Assembly (NCBI RefSeq): GCF_009184425.1
Contig: NZ_WELG01000001.1
Coordinates: 434,001-498,000 of the forward strand
Direction of reading: 5' to 3'
DNA: 64,000 nt
DNA from: Flagellimonas olearia
Lineage (GTDB): Bacteria > Bacteroidota > Bacteroidia > Flavobacteriales > Flavobacteriaceae
In this document: in pieces, positions 10,301-19,027 of the stretch
Numbering within the stretch: the first letter of the stretch is position 1
Layout: each line of letters starts with the position of its first letter
Notes under the pieces: generated by a model
The model's input: only the letters and a program-made list of their open reading frames with translations
The model's database searches: none
Told to the model about the DNA's origin: nothing
Program-made: the position numbers and the translations under genes

Positions 10301-10935
10301 TTGATGTCGATGGTGATGGGAAAATCCATAATGGGGATAACACCCTTGAAGATCATGGAGATTTAAGGGTCATAGGAAATGCGATGCCAAAATATCAATT
10401 TGGCTTTTTGATCAGTTCCGAATGGAACGGGTTTGATCTTTTGGTTCAGGGATCAGGTGTGGGATCACAAGATTGGTATCCTCGAGGTCGAATGTATTGG
10501 GGAACTTACGAGCGTCCTTATGTTGCCTATATCAGAAAGGATTTGGTGAGCAATGCTTGGAGCGTTGATAACCCAAAGGGTAATTATCCCCGGATAGAAA
10601 GAGGATATACTGCCTTATCATCTAACCGACAGTTAAGTGCTGTAAATGACCACTATCTTGAGAATTTAGGGTATTTAAGGGTTAAGAATCTAACCTTGGG
10701 ATATACGTTACCGCAAGAAATTACGAGAAAAGTAAGTATTGAACGTTTAAGACTATACTTCAGTGGTGAAAACCTTTTCACCTTTAGATTTGGTGGCTTG
10801 ACAAAATACCTGGATCCTGAACAGGCCGGGTCGGGAGTGAGTTTGTCAAATCCCAATGCCGCGACAAGTAGTTCAGATGTCGAGGATTATCCGATGAACA
10901 AAATGTTTTCTCTGGGTGTGAACATTACACTTTAA
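7378..10935 (+). CDS. SusC/RagA-type TonB-dependent transporter with STN signalling domain
   Basis: This 1185-residue outer membrane receptor has a signal segment (residues about 15-40, FFMLIMRTFIFLFCAFVFGF in part), then an STN domain (about 48-125, VTVDEVFDLIMEQTDYDFFY) that talks to FecR. A CarboxypepD_reg-like domain follows (VSGMVTDGSGLPLPGASI, SFIGYETKEVEVG), then the plug domain (VVVVGFGTVRKENLTAAVDQV, LVLVDGIAGN, TVLKDAGSAAIYGARGAFGVILVTTKKG) and a barrel ending FSLGVNITL. The STN domain explains the neighbouring sigma/FecR pair. The SusD partner follows after 28 bases. The start ATG is well placed for the signal peptide. Substrate is unknown, but the downstream enzymes suggest a phosphorylated compound. 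Confidence 0.97.
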   Translation: MKFKFTAAFFKHRKRFFMLIMRTFIFLFCAFVFGFAPNNLVSQNSRIIVKEDKTVTVDEVFDLIMEQTDYDFFYEEGIFDAYPKVNLKKGTIRTNKLLSEVLGFGNLLVTVQPNKTIIIEGKVLKEASAPQATVSGMVTDGSGLPLPGASIVEKGTINGVQTDFDGEFEITLKGKDPTIVVSFIGYETKEVEVGSRQIVNVVLKESVSNLKEVVVVGFGTVRKENLTAAVDQVTADELGNRANTSIVQSLQGVMPGLNIQSNNGDPRQNPEINIRGFNSINGGSPLVLVDGIAGNLNLLNPSDIETVTVLKDAGSAAIYGARGAFGVILVTTKKGKEGSVKVNYNSTVSLASPTVRTDYISDPVLYGKTVDAAIYGYNGTSYTGYTSDLDWERLQSVADGVYAPWQELQADGTYKFYGNTDWYDYLYRKQVFSQINDVSISGGNETVQAYLSGRVYKSGTVQKLQDEDVVRKNIKGNISFKVNDWLRLSNDIQYNTGNQIEYGGRAAGWGSTWTYDNNYLFAFDSPIIDGVPFNRAGGVTFASVLTGNSYEDYDYKQLVNTFSTIITPFDNLKINVDYSYRFTNTNWSRRLNPFQSLIGERLEEQTRGLNRLTEQKTENVYNVLNAYANYSQSIGKHHNLKLTLGYNQEDLNEDDVIAEQGGLFDPNYSSLNLGTELLRADGSSTNWAVQGVFGRFHYDFDDKYLFDFTARYDGSSRFPKDSRWGFFPSASAGWFLSKENFWEGIEPTVSMFKLRGSYGILGNQNVGLYTFSQLLAIDTTDWLVGSARLNMVSAPNPLPSSSTWENTATTNFGLDLGFFDNKLTTSLDVYRKEVTDMYLPGEPLPGVFGANEPRENSADLEVKGFELSLSYQNTFTLKGKPLRFKVGGSLNNSVGRITKYSNPNGLLSSFYEGQTLGEIWGYRTDGQFQSDEEALEYQNTFVNPELHLSDVYNFVFNGAQNNAFKGLRGGDVKYLDVDGDGKIHNGDNTLEDHGDLRVIGNAMPKYQFGFLISSEWNGFDLLVQGSGVGSQDWYPRGRMYWGTYERPYVAYIRKDLVSNAWSVDNPKGNYPRIERGYTALSSNRQLSAVNDHYLENLGYLRVKNLTLGYTLPQEITRKVSIERLRLYFSGENLFTFRFGGLTKYLDPEQAGSGVSLSNPNAATSSSDVEDYPMNKMFSLGVNITL

Positions 10936-10963
10936 GATTGTTGTTTAAGCTAAATTTTAGAAG

Positions 10964-12721
10964 ATGAAAGAGTATAGAAGAACTTTGAATAGGGTGTTCT
11001 TTATAGTAATGATGGGTGTGTTAAGCATTGCATGCGATTCAGATTACTTGGATACCCCTCCGGAACACTTGATAGAGGCCTCAAGCTATTTTAAAACAGA
11101 AGAACAGTTACAGGCCTATGTCAATGGCTTTTATGATATGCTTCCTGAAGAAGAGGCCTATACGGATGACGCTGCTTCGGATAATGTGATACCACTATCT
11201 GTTGCAGAACGTGTTAGAGGCTCAAGAATCGTTCCTACGGCAAGTGGAAGTGGAGGATGGTCTTGGGGAGATTTAAGGACCATTAACTATTTTTTGGAAA
11301 ATTCCAATAATGTCGATGATACTGATATAGAGCTAAAATACAATGGCTATGCCAAGTTTTTTAGAGCGTTGTTTTACTATAACAAGGTAAAGCGTTTTGG
11401 AGACGTGCCTTGGTATGATCAGGTTTTGAACGCTGATGATGAGGGCTTGTACAAGCCTAGGGATTCTAGAAAATTGGTCATGGACAATGTTTTGGCAGAT
11501 ATTGATTTTGCCATAGAATACTTGCCAAGCGAGGTTAGGATAAACGAGATTACCAAATACACCGCGCTGATTTTAAAGGCCAGGATCTGTTTGTTTGAAG
11601 GGACGTTCAGAAAGCACCATGGCTTAGGGGATCATGAGCTTTTTTTGAATGAAGCTGTAAATGCGTCGGAGGCTTTGATAAATTCTGGGGTCTATTCCCT
11701 GTATTTCAATGGCGATGTCAACACTTCCTATAGGGAGTTGTTCGACATATATGATCAAACCTCCACTGAAACCATTTTGGCAAGGGATTACAATTTGGAT
11801 TTTATACGACATAATCTTGGTAATTTGGCCACCTCCCCAACCAATGGGTCTTTTGGTGCTGCCAAGGATTTGGTCAATAGTTATTTGTTGGTGGACGGAT
11901 CGCGTTTTACAGATATTTCAGGATATGACACCATGGAGTTTTATGATGAGATGCAAAACAGGGATCCAAGATTGACGCAGACCATTGGAGGACCTGGATA
12001 TACCGCGTATTTATCCGAATCCCCAGAAATTGTGGACATTAAGGCCACAACCACAGGGTATAGGGTGATAAAGGGGATTTCAAGTAAAGACCAATGGGGG
12101 AACAAATCCTCATATAATGATCTCATTCTATTCCGATATGCCGAGGCACTTTTGATTTTCGCAGAGGCCAAAGCTGAACTGGAAACCATTACCCAATTGG
12201 ATTTGGATAAGTCCATCAATAAGTTAAGGGATCGTGTAGGAATGCCCCATTTGGATATGACCAGTGCCAATGCCAATCCAGACCCGTATTTAGAGAATAT
12301 GTATCCCAATGTAAGTTCCGGTTCCAATAAAGGTGTGATTTTGGAGATTCGTCGTGAACGGCGTATCGAATTGTTCATGGAAGGTTTCCGTTGGGATGAC
12401 TTAATGCGGTGGAAAGAAGGTAAAAAGCTGGAGCAACCGTTGTTGGGCATTTATTTCGGCGGTTTAGGAGCATATGATTTTAATGGAGATGGTGGTGCGG
12501 ATGTTTATTTGCATGATGGAAATGCTTCAGGGGCACCGGCAGGTACGCCCAATATCATCAATGTAAATGAAAGGCAGCTTACCAATGGAACCTCAGGCAA
12601 TTTTACTCCTTTTAATCTAAGCATAACCTTTAGTGAGGATAAAGATTACTACTATCCGATTCCCATCGAGGAATTGTTGTTGAATAAAAATTTAGTTCAG
12701 AACCCAGGATGGGAGAATTAA
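10964..12721 (+). CDS. RagB/SusD family nutrient-uptake outer membrane lipoprotein
   Basis: This 585-residue lipoprotein is the surface binding partner of the STN-type SusC just upstream. The N-terminal helix ends in a lipobox (LSIAC, Cys near residue 25) followed by the typical mature start DSDYLDTPPE. The SusD N-terminal helical motif is visible (SSYFKTEEQLQAYVNGFYDML), as are the central TPR-like block (FFRALFYYNKVKRFGDVPWYD) and the C-terminal signature (LFRYAEALLIFAEAKAEL, LEIRRERRIELFMEGFRWDDLMRWKEG). Length is usual for the family. The stop codon lies 11 bases before the next gene's likely ATG, so the two are co-transcribed. Confidence 0.96.
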   Translation: MKEYRRTLNRVFFIVMMGVLSIACDSDYLDTPPEHLIEASSYFKTEEQLQAYVNGFYDMLPEEEAYTDDAASDNVIPLSVAERVRGSRIVPTASGSGGWSWGDLRTINYFLENSNNVDDTDIELKYNGYAKFFRALFYYNKVKRFGDVPWYDQVLNADDEGLYKPRDSRKLVMDNVLADIDFAIEYLPSEVRINEITKYTALILKARICLFEGTFRKHHGLGDHELFLNEAVNASEALINSGVYSLYFNGDVNTSYRELFDIYDQTSTETILARDYNLDFIRHNLGNLATSPTNGSFGAAKDLVNSYLLVDGSRFTDISGYDTMEFYDEMQNRDPRLTQTIGGPGYTAYLSESPEIVDIKATTTGYRVIKGISSKDQWGNKSSYNDLILFRYAEALLIFAEAKAELETITQLDLDKSINKLRDRVGMPHLDMTSANANPDPYLENMYPNVSSGSNKGVILEIRRERRIELFMEGFRWDDLMRWKEGKKLEQPLLGIYFGGLGAYDFNGDGGADVYLHDGNASGAPAGTPNIINVNERQLTNGTSGNFTPFNLSITFSEDKDYYYPIPIEELLLNKNLVQNPGWEN

Positions 12722-12732
12722 GAAAACTAACC

Positions 12733-14244
12733 ATGCAAATAAAGAATCAAATGAATTTTCATAAAATAGTATTGGCCTTGTTCGTTTTTTGCGGGGCGTT
12801 TTTAGGGTGCAGTACCGATGAGAAAGAGGCTCCCATTGTTGTCATAGCAACGCCTTTGGTAGAGTTTTCATATACACCTACCGAGATCAGGGCAGGACAG
12901 GAGGTAAGTTTTAATGGACGATTTCTGACCGGATCTAGTGCGATTACGTCCTGGGTTTGGAATTTTGGTGATGAGGCCCAATCTTCCGCTGCTTCACAAA
13001 CGGCAGCTTTTACCTTCCCCAATGAAGGGGTGTATACGGTCACTTTGATCGCTTCGGATAAAAATGATGTTTCTTCAACGGTTACCTATGATGTTACGGT
13101 CCTGGAACCTTTGGCAGATCCTTTTGAAGCATCGGTTGTTTGGGCATATAGCAATGAAACCGCGGTAACAAACTATAATGACGGTTCATCATCGCCAGCG
13201 ATTGCTGATGATGGTACGGTATATTATTTGGAAAGTTTTGGAGGGGCTGAAAGTAGATTGGTCGCAGTGACCGACCATGGAACTACGGCAACAAAGAAAT
13301 GGGATTATAGTCCTGGGGTTAACTTAAGAAATGCACCGACCATTGGTCCGGATGGCAGTATTTATTTAGGGGCATGGAGTGTTGACGGTATGCGCAAGAT
13401 CAATGCCCTGACCGGAGCTGAAGTATGGTTTGCAACAACGGGTTCAGGTATTTCCAATTCAACGGCGGCCATAGATGCAGAAGGTAATATTTATGTGGGA
13501 ACCAGGGCCGAAGGGATTTTTTCATGGACAGCTGGTGGAACGGAGCGATGGAAGTTCAAGGAAGTGACCGGGACAGGGTATTATGCCTCCCCCGTACTTA
13601 GCGCCGATGGATCTACTTTATATGCTTTGAAGACCAATGGATTGTTATATGCCATCAATACGGCAGATGGAACGGCAAAGTGGAACGAAGGCATGACTTT
13701 AACGGCTGATGCAACCGGAAGTTCATTGTCCCTAGATAGTGATGGAACACTATACTATACAACGGCAGAGGAAGTTGTTGCCGTTACTGATAATGGTACA
13801 GGTGGAACGGTTAAATGGAGTTCTGCGGCTGAAGGAGCAAACAGTTCAGGTGTGGTAATAGGTCTGGATGGCAGACTATATGTAGGAAGTTCAACCGGTT
13901 TAATGGCACTTGATCCGGAAAACGGTTCCGTGGTTTGGACCTATGAAGCAGCTATGAAGGAATCTGTTCCGGCGGTCGATGCCAAAGGAAATGTGTATTT
14001 CGGAACTTCTGATGGAAGGCTTCTTGTTGTAAACCAAGAGGGTGAGTTGTTAAAACAATTGAATTTGACGACCAATGAGGTACACTCCCCGGTTATAGCA
14101 GATGATGGTACCGTTTATGTGGAAGGCTATAATGGTTCCAGTATAACATTGTTCAAGGTTGCCGTAGAGAATGGTGAAGGTCCTGTGGATTCCTTTTGGC
14201 CCATGAAAGGGAAGAACAAAAGAAACACGTCGTTTGATCTGTGA
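12733..14244 (+). CDS. PKD-domain plus PQQ-like beta-propeller lipoprotein (paralogue 1)
   Basis: This is a secreted lipoprotein of about 503 residues. It starts with a hydrophobic segment ending in a lipobox (FLGCS), then a PKD domain (VEFSYTPTEIRAGQEVSFNG, SWVWNFGDEAQSS, YTVTLIASD), then a PQQ/WD-like propeller with repeated blades (SSPAIADDGTVYYLES, APTIGPDGSIYLGAW, GTVYVEGYNGS). Such proteins sit at the cell surface in SusC/SusD loci and may bind ligand; no catalytic residues are evident. I chose the ATG at 12733 because it lies after the SusD stop and gives a compact signal peptide; an ATG at 12709 overlaps SusD. A close paralogue lies at 19028. A terminator follows 24 bases after the stop. 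Confidence 0.88.
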   Translation: MQIKNQMNFHKIVLALFVFCGAFLGCSTDEKEAPIVVIATPLVEFSYTPTEIRAGQEVSFNGRFLTGSSAITSWVWNFGDEAQSSAASQTAAFTFPNEGVYTVTLIASDKNDVSSTVTYDVTVLEPLADPFEASVVWAYSNETAVTNYNDGSSSPAIADDGTVYYLESFGGAESRLVAVTDHGTTATKKWDYSPGVNLRNAPTIGPDGSIYLGAWSVDGMRKINALTGAEVWFATTGSGISNSTAAIDAEGNIYVGTRAEGIFSWTAGGTERWKFKEVTGTGYYASPVLSADGSTLYALKTNGLLYAINTADGTAKWNEGMTLTADATGSSLSLDSDGTLYYTTAEEVVAVTDNGTGGTVKWSSAAEGANSSGVVIGLDGRLYVGSSTGLMALDPENGSVVWTYEAAMKESVPAVDAKGNVYFGTSDGRLLVVNQEGELLKQLNLTTNEVHSPVIADDGTVYVEGYNGSSITLFKVAVENGEGPVDSFWPMKGKNKRNTSFDL

Positions 14245-14267
14245 GTTTAGTTTAGTTAGCAAGTGAA

Positions 14268-14299
14268 AGAGGGTAAAACCTGGATTTACCCTCTTTTTA
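14268..14299 (+). terminator. Rho-independent terminator after the first PKD lipoprotein gene
   Basis: A 10-bp stem (AGAGGGTAAA at 14268-14277 with TTTACCCTCT at 14285-14294) and a 7-base loop are followed by TTTT. It separates the SusC/SusD/PKD unit from the phosphatase gene. Confidence 0.85.
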
Positions 14300-14338
14300 A
14301 GGGATTGATTTTCAAATTCAAACGGATAACACAGGAAA

Positions 14339-15988
14339 ATGAACCTACTGAATTCCATTAAGACCATATTGTTTTTTATGGTGGCAGCAGTGACTTCTTT
14401 CACATACGCCCAGAATGGGGGCCAACCCAAGTTGGTGGTTGGCGTTGTTGTAGATCAAATGCGCTATGAGTATTTATATCGTTTTCAGGATAATTTTACC
14501 GAAGATGGTTTTAAACGCTTAATGCGTGAAGGGTTTAATGCCAAAAATACCCATTATAATTATGTGCCAACCGCGACTTGCCTGGGACATGCCACTATTT
14601 ATACGGGCACAACCCCATCGAACCACGGAATTGTTTCCAATAGTTGGTATAGTAGGGATTTAAAACGTAAAATGTACTGTGTCGAAGACTCTACCGTGTT
14701 TCTGATAAACCATTCAGGTATGGAAAGATCAACTGCGAACAAGCATTTTTCCCGATCGCCAAAAAACATAAGGACAACGACCATTACCGACGAACTCAAA
14801 CTGTTCACCAACGGACGTTCAAAAGTAATAGGGTTGTCGATAAAGGACAGAAGCGCCATTTCCCCGGCAGGACATTTGGCAGATGCAGCATATTGGTACA
14901 ACGGTAAAACTGGTGATTTTGTCACAAGTTCATATTATCTAGAGGAACTTCCCGATTGGTTGAAGGTGTTCAATGCAAGTAAGAAAGCGGATTCATTGCT
15001 TGACTTAAGCTGGAAGCCACTTTTGCCCATAGGGCACTATAGAAACAGCACTGTTGATGATGATGGGTTTGAAAAAGTTTTTAAGGGAAAGGAAAAAAGT
15101 GTATTCCCATACCACCTAAAGGAACTGAGGGAATCCAATGGGAATTATGGTCTTATTGCTGAAACCCCATTTGGGAACACCATACTTACACAGCTAATCA
15201 AGGCGGCCATACAGGGAGAGAAACTGGGGCAGGGTCTTGAAACCGATTTTTTGGCAGTTAGCTACTCAAGTACGGATTATGTAGGTCATAATTTTGGGAT
15301 TCGTTCCAAAGAAATGGAAGATACCTATGTCAGGATGGATCGTGAAATAGGATGTTTACTGAAAACTTTGGATCAACATGTTGGAAAGGGGAATTACATC
15401 TTGTTTTTGACTGCAGATCATGGAGCCAGTGACCATCCTACATTTTTGAAGTCCAAACAAATACCTGGAGAGTTTTACAGTACAAAGCAACTAAACAAGG
15501 TTTTGAACGATCATTTAAAAGCCGTGTTGGGAGATGATGATTATGTTGCTTTTTTCGACAGTACCCAAATTTACTTTAACGAAACAAGTGTTCAAAAAAA
15601 CCGGGTCATTAAAGAGGCGGTAGTTTTTTTGAATTCCGTTGACGGGATAAAGGAAGTCTTTGCCCCATCGATCTTGGATTGGAATTTGGGCAATAGCGGT
15701 ATGGGGGAGTTCATAAAGAACAGTTTCAGTCCGGAGGAGTCAGGGGATATTATATACCATACCTATCCAGGCTGGATGAATGAAAGGGCATTTGGAACTA
15801 CTCATGGAACATCTTACACGAGTGATACCCATGTACCACTCTTGTGGTATGGATGGGGAATACCCAATGGTGAATCAGTAAAACAGACAAGGATAACCCA
15901 AATAGCACCGACCTTATCATTTTTATTGAATATTCCGTTGCCCAACTCATCTGACGGCCAAGCTATTGAGGAGCTGTTTTCTAGATGA
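14339..15988 (+). CDS. PafA-like secreted alkaline phosphatase/phosphodiesterase
   Basis: This 549-residue enzyme of the alkaline phosphatase superfamily hydrolyses phosphate esters in the periplasm. A signal peptide is clear (residues 1-24, cut after TYAQ). Metal and catalytic sites are visible: Asp39 in VVVDQMR, the Thr80 nucleophile in VPTATCLGHATIYTG, Asn101 in SNSWY, Asp/His in FLTADHGASDH, and the C-terminal HGTSY block. The Thr nucleophile and the following Asn match PafA, the phosphate-irrepressible monoesterase of Bacteroidetes, though related members act on diesters. It lies in a locus with two EEP-fold hydrolases, so a joint role in stripping phosphate from an imported or surface-bound substrate is likely. 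Family is sure; exact substrate is not. Confidence 0.9.
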   Translation: MNLLNSIKTILFFMVAAVTSFTYAQNGGQPKLVVGVVVDQMRYEYLYRFQDNFTEDGFKRLMREGFNAKNTHYNYVPTATCLGHATIYTGTTPSNHGIVSNSWYSRDLKRKMYCVEDSTVFLINHSGMERSTANKHFSRSPKNIRTTTITDELKLFTNGRSKVIGLSIKDRSAISPAGHLADAAYWYNGKTGDFVTSSYYLEELPDWLKVFNASKKADSLLDLSWKPLLPIGHYRNSTVDDDGFEKVFKGKEKSVFPYHLKELRESNGNYGLIAETPFGNTILTQLIKAAIQGEKLGQGLETDFLAVSYSSTDYVGHNFGIRSKEMEDTYVRMDREIGCLLKTLDQHVGKGNYILFLTADHGASDHPTFLKSKQIPGEFYSTKQLNKVLNDHLKAVLGDDDYVAFFDSTQIYFNETSVQKNRVIKEAVVFLNSVDGIKEVFAPSILDWNLGNSGMGEFIKNSFSPEESGDIIYHTYPGWMNERAFGTTHGTSYTSDTHVPLLWYGWGIPNGESVKQTRITQIAPTLSFLLNIPLPNSSDGQAIEELFSR

Positions 15989-16177
15989 CGCAAAGAATAG
16001 GTATATGTCCTAGCCAAGTACTGAAATTTTAGAGGACCGGTTTTGAAAGGGTTGAAAGTACTTTTCCATCCAGTATGGTCAGGGGACGAACAAAGAATTC
16101 TTTTGAAAGTTTAATGGGTGGTAAATGATTGTCCATACCCATGTTTTGTAATCCATAGTATAAAAGGTTAATGATTT

Positions 16178-17065
16178 ATGATACTAGTTGCCGATAGTGG
16201 ATCCACCAAATGTGATTGGGTGATCTTTGATAATAGCGGACAAACCATTTTAAGGATATCGACAAGTGGTATGAATCCAAGATTGCTCAATAGTGGTCAA
16301 ATGCGTCAAATCGTATATGGCAACAGGGAATTGAACGCCTTGAAAGAAGAGATAGAAAAGGTGTTTTTCTATGGGGCGGGATGTGCAAACGGGAAGTCGT
16401 GCACAAATCTTAGAAAAGTACTAGCCGATTTTTTCTCAAATGCCCGGATAACCATTGAAGGAGACTTGACCGCTGCAGTATTGGGTGCCACTTCCAGGCC
16501 AGGGGTCGTATGCGTTTTGGGGACAGGTTCCAATTGTTGCTATTATGATGGGGAAAGTATCCATGTCAAGCAGCCCTCATTGGGATATATGGTCATGGAT
16601 GAGTGTAGTGGGAACTATTTTGGAAAGAAATTGCTACAAGCTTATTTCTACAAGAAAATGCCGCATGAATTGTTTGATAGGTTTGGGAAACAGTATGATC
16701 TGTCTTTCGAAGTCATAATGAAAAATCTTTATGGAAATAGGAACCCAAGTTCCTATTTGGCAGGTTTCTCGAGATTTTTGATTGACAATCGAAGTGTTCC
16801 TTTTATGGAACGGATCATCAAAAGAGGAATTGGAGAACTGTTCGATGACCTTATCTCATGGTATCAAAAAGAACTGGTTCATCATCCATTGCATTTTGTT
16901 GGTTCAATCGGCTATTTTTTACAGGAAGAAATAATTCTCGAGGGCGCACGCAGGGGATATATGATGGGATCTTTTGTGAAAAGTCCAATGGATGGTATCG
17001 TTGCTGATAGAACTGATTTGATTGAAAAAGTTAAAACTATTTATAACCAAAATGAAAAACCATGA
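16178..17065 (+). CDS. BadF/BadG/BcrA/BcrD-type ATPase, N-acetylglucosamine kinase-like
   Basis: This 295-residue cytoplasmic protein belongs to the ASKHA sugar kinases related to N-acetylglucosamine kinase. The phosphate-1 motif is at the N-terminus (ILVADSGSTKCDWVIFD) and the phosphate-2 and adenosine regions follow (EGDLTAAVLGAT, VVCVLGTGSNCCYYD, HFVGSIGYFLQEEI). Length is normal for the Bacteroidetes members. Its stop overlaps the start of the next gene by 4 bases (ATGA), so it is translationally coupled to an EEP hydrolase. A 189-base gap separates it from the phosphatase. It probably phosphorylates an amino sugar released by the locus; the exact sugar is inferred only from family. Confidence 0.85.
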   Translation: MILVADSGSTKCDWVIFDNSGQTILRISTSGMNPRLLNSGQMRQIVYGNRELNALKEEIEKVFFYGAGCANGKSCTNLRKVLADFFSNARITIEGDLTAAVLGATSRPGVVCVLGTGSNCCYYDGESIHVKQPSLGYMVMDECSGNYFGKKLLQAYFYKKMPHELFDRFGKQYDLSFEVIMKNLYGNRNPSSYLAGFSRFLIDNRSVPFMERIIKRGIGELFDDLISWYQKELVHHPLHFVGSIGYFLQEEIILEGARRGYMMGSFVKSPMDGIVADRTDLIEKVKTIYNQNEKP

Positions 17066-18939
17066 AAAATAAGTTACGAACGTTAAAATTTTATTTGGTC
17101 ACATCTTGTTTTGTTTTAGGGGCGTCCTGTTCCAAGTATGATTATACTATTCAGGAAGATAGTGGAATTGCCCCTGAATTTACTGAAAGCGTTGCAAGTT
17201 CCGGCAATACCGTTAGTATGTTGACCTATAACATACACCGGGGAAAAGATCGTAATGGAGTTGATAAATTGTCCGATATCGCCACTGTAATCGATTCTTC
17301 AGGGGTTGATTTTGTATTTCTTCAAGAGGTCGACAAAAACACGGTGTCATCAGGAGGGATAGACCAGACGGCATGGCTCGCATCCCAAATAAGCGGACTC
17401 AATTATTATGCCTTCGAAAAACATTATGACTATGATGGTGGGGAATACGGATTGGGGATATTGTCAAAGTACCCTCTATCGGATATTAGGAACAACCGCC
17501 TTACGGTCAGGAGAAGTGGCCAACCCAATAGAACCATAGCACTTTTAACGGCAAGGGCAAAACTAGCCAATGGTAGGATGGTCTCTCTGGCATCTACTCA
17601 TTTTTCCAGTGATGATAAAGTGGAACAGGCAAATGAAACCATCGAGTATTTAAGATACTATAGTAATTTGCCCATGATTCTTGGTGGGGATCTGAACTCT
17701 CTACCGGGCTCCGGGGTCATGGATGTGATGTTAGGACATTTTGACGATACCGAGAATAGGTATTCCAGTTCCATTTATGATTATTTTACGTTTCCAGCAC
17801 ATAATGTCCCAGATTCAACGTATTTGAAAAAGATTGATTACGTACTGGTGGACAAAGCCCATACATCAAGTATAATTTCAAGGGAAGTAATCAAGACACC
17901 TAACCCTACAAGAGACCATTATCCCTTTAAAGCTACTGTGGAACTGAAGGATAATCTTTTTGGTGAAGGAAACCTATTGGTTATGCGATATGGAAACGGG
18001 ACTGCTTTAAGCAGTAAAACCACACAAATTTATGTGGATGAATATTCTCCGTCAGGTACTTTGATCAGGACACTGAACATGCCGGTAACAGACCAAGTTA
18101 TTGGTGGGGTTGAGTTCAACAAGAAGATTACTGGAATAGGGAGCGGAAATTATGAAGGATTGATGACCTTGTCCCGGGATGGGCAATCCGTTTCTTTGAT
18201 GGGATACGACCTTGCACAAAATGTAACAGTTCCCTATCCCATATCTGAGCGGGTTGTAGGTTTAATTTCAGCGGATGGGGTCATTAACACCTACACTTCA
18301 ACAAGTACGGATATCGGTAGCACAAGATGTGTGGCCAGTATTGATGGTAGTGGATTTTGGGCAGTGGGTTCAAAAAGAAATATAAGATACTTGCCTATGG
18401 GGTCATCGGGAGTTGCTGCCACGGATTTGGGAGGACCGTCAGGGTCAAGAAGTATTTACTTGTATGACAATAATGAAAGACTGTATCTTTCAACAACCAT
18501 ATCGGGAGGTCCAAGAATTGCCAGAGTAGGTACCGGCTCTGTTCCACCTACAAGCGGGACCCCTACCATACAAGCTTTTCCCGGGTATCCCCTGACAGCT
18601 ACCTCTCCCAACCAATTTGTGTTGATCGATACAGGTACCAACAATACGCCTGATAAACTTTATGTTGTGGATGATTCGGCAGGGCAAATCTTAAAGTATA
18701 CTTATTCAGGTGGTTGGGTGGCCCAAGGAGCTGTTTCCGTGCCTGGAATAAAAAGTATAACGGGGGAAATAACATCAGGTACCGTAACCTTATATGTTAC
18801 AACGATCGGAAGCTCATCTTCGGTTAAAAAAATCGTAAACCCCAGTGGTAGTACCCTTGCGGGAGCAACGGTTCATCATATTGTATCGGCGCCAACAAAT
18901 ACCGTATTCAAGAGTATTGTTTTTGCTCCCACTTTTTAA
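17062..18939 (+). CDS. Secreted endonuclease/exonuclease/phosphatase-fold protein with C-terminal propeller-like domain
   Basis: This 625-residue exported protein begins with a lipoprotein-type signal (LGASC near residue 22). The EEP domain spans about residues 45-300: MLTYNIHRGK, FVFLQEVDK, LGGDLNSLPGS, KIDYVLVDK and RDHYPF are the Asn, Glu, Asp-Asn, Asp and Asp-His catalytic motifs of the DNase I/phosphodiesterase superfamily. From about residue 310 to the end is a beta-rich repeat domain (NLLVMRYGNG, SLMGYDLAQ, RCVASIDGSGFWAVG, IYLYDNNERLYLST) that may bind substrate or protein. The gene overlaps the kinase by 4 bases. EEP proteins cut phosphodiesters or phosphate esters in nucleic acids, inositol phosphates or lipids; which one applies is not shown. 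Confidence 0.88.
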   Translation: MKNKLRTLKFYLVTSCFVLGASCSKYDYTIQEDSGIAPEFTESVASSGNTVSMLTYNIHRGKDRNGVDKLSDIATVIDSSGVDFVFLQEVDKNTVSSGGIDQTAWLASQISGLNYYAFEKHYDYDGGEYGLGILSKYPLSDIRNNRLTVRRSGQPNRTIALLTARAKLANGRMVSLASTHFSSDDKVEQANETIEYLRYYSNLPMILGGDLNSLPGSGVMDVMLGHFDDTENRYSSSIYDYFTFPAHNVPDSTYLKKIDYVLVDKAHTSSIISREVIKTPNPTRDHYPFKATVELKDNLFGEGNLLVMRYGNGTALSSKTTQIYVDEYSPSGTLIRTLNMPVTDQVIGGVEFNKKITGIGSGNYEGLMTLSRDGQSVSLMGYDLAQNVTVPYPISERVVGLISADGVINTYTSTSTDIGSTRCVASIDGSGFWAVGSKRNIRYLPMGSSGVAATDLGGPSGSRSIYLYDNNERLYLSTTISGGPRIARVGTGSVPPTSGTPTIQAFPGYPLTATSPNQFVLIDTGTNNTPDKLYVVDDSAGQILKYTYSGGWVAQGAVSVPGIKSITGEITSGTVTLYVTTIGSSSSVKKIVNPSGSTLAGATVHHIVSAPTNTVFKSIVFAPTF

Positions 18940-19027
18940 GTTAGAGTATATAATATCATAGAGTCGACCAGAATTGATGAGGCTTACTTTTTCTGGTTTT
19001 GTTTTAACTGTTTTAAGAAGATGTTTT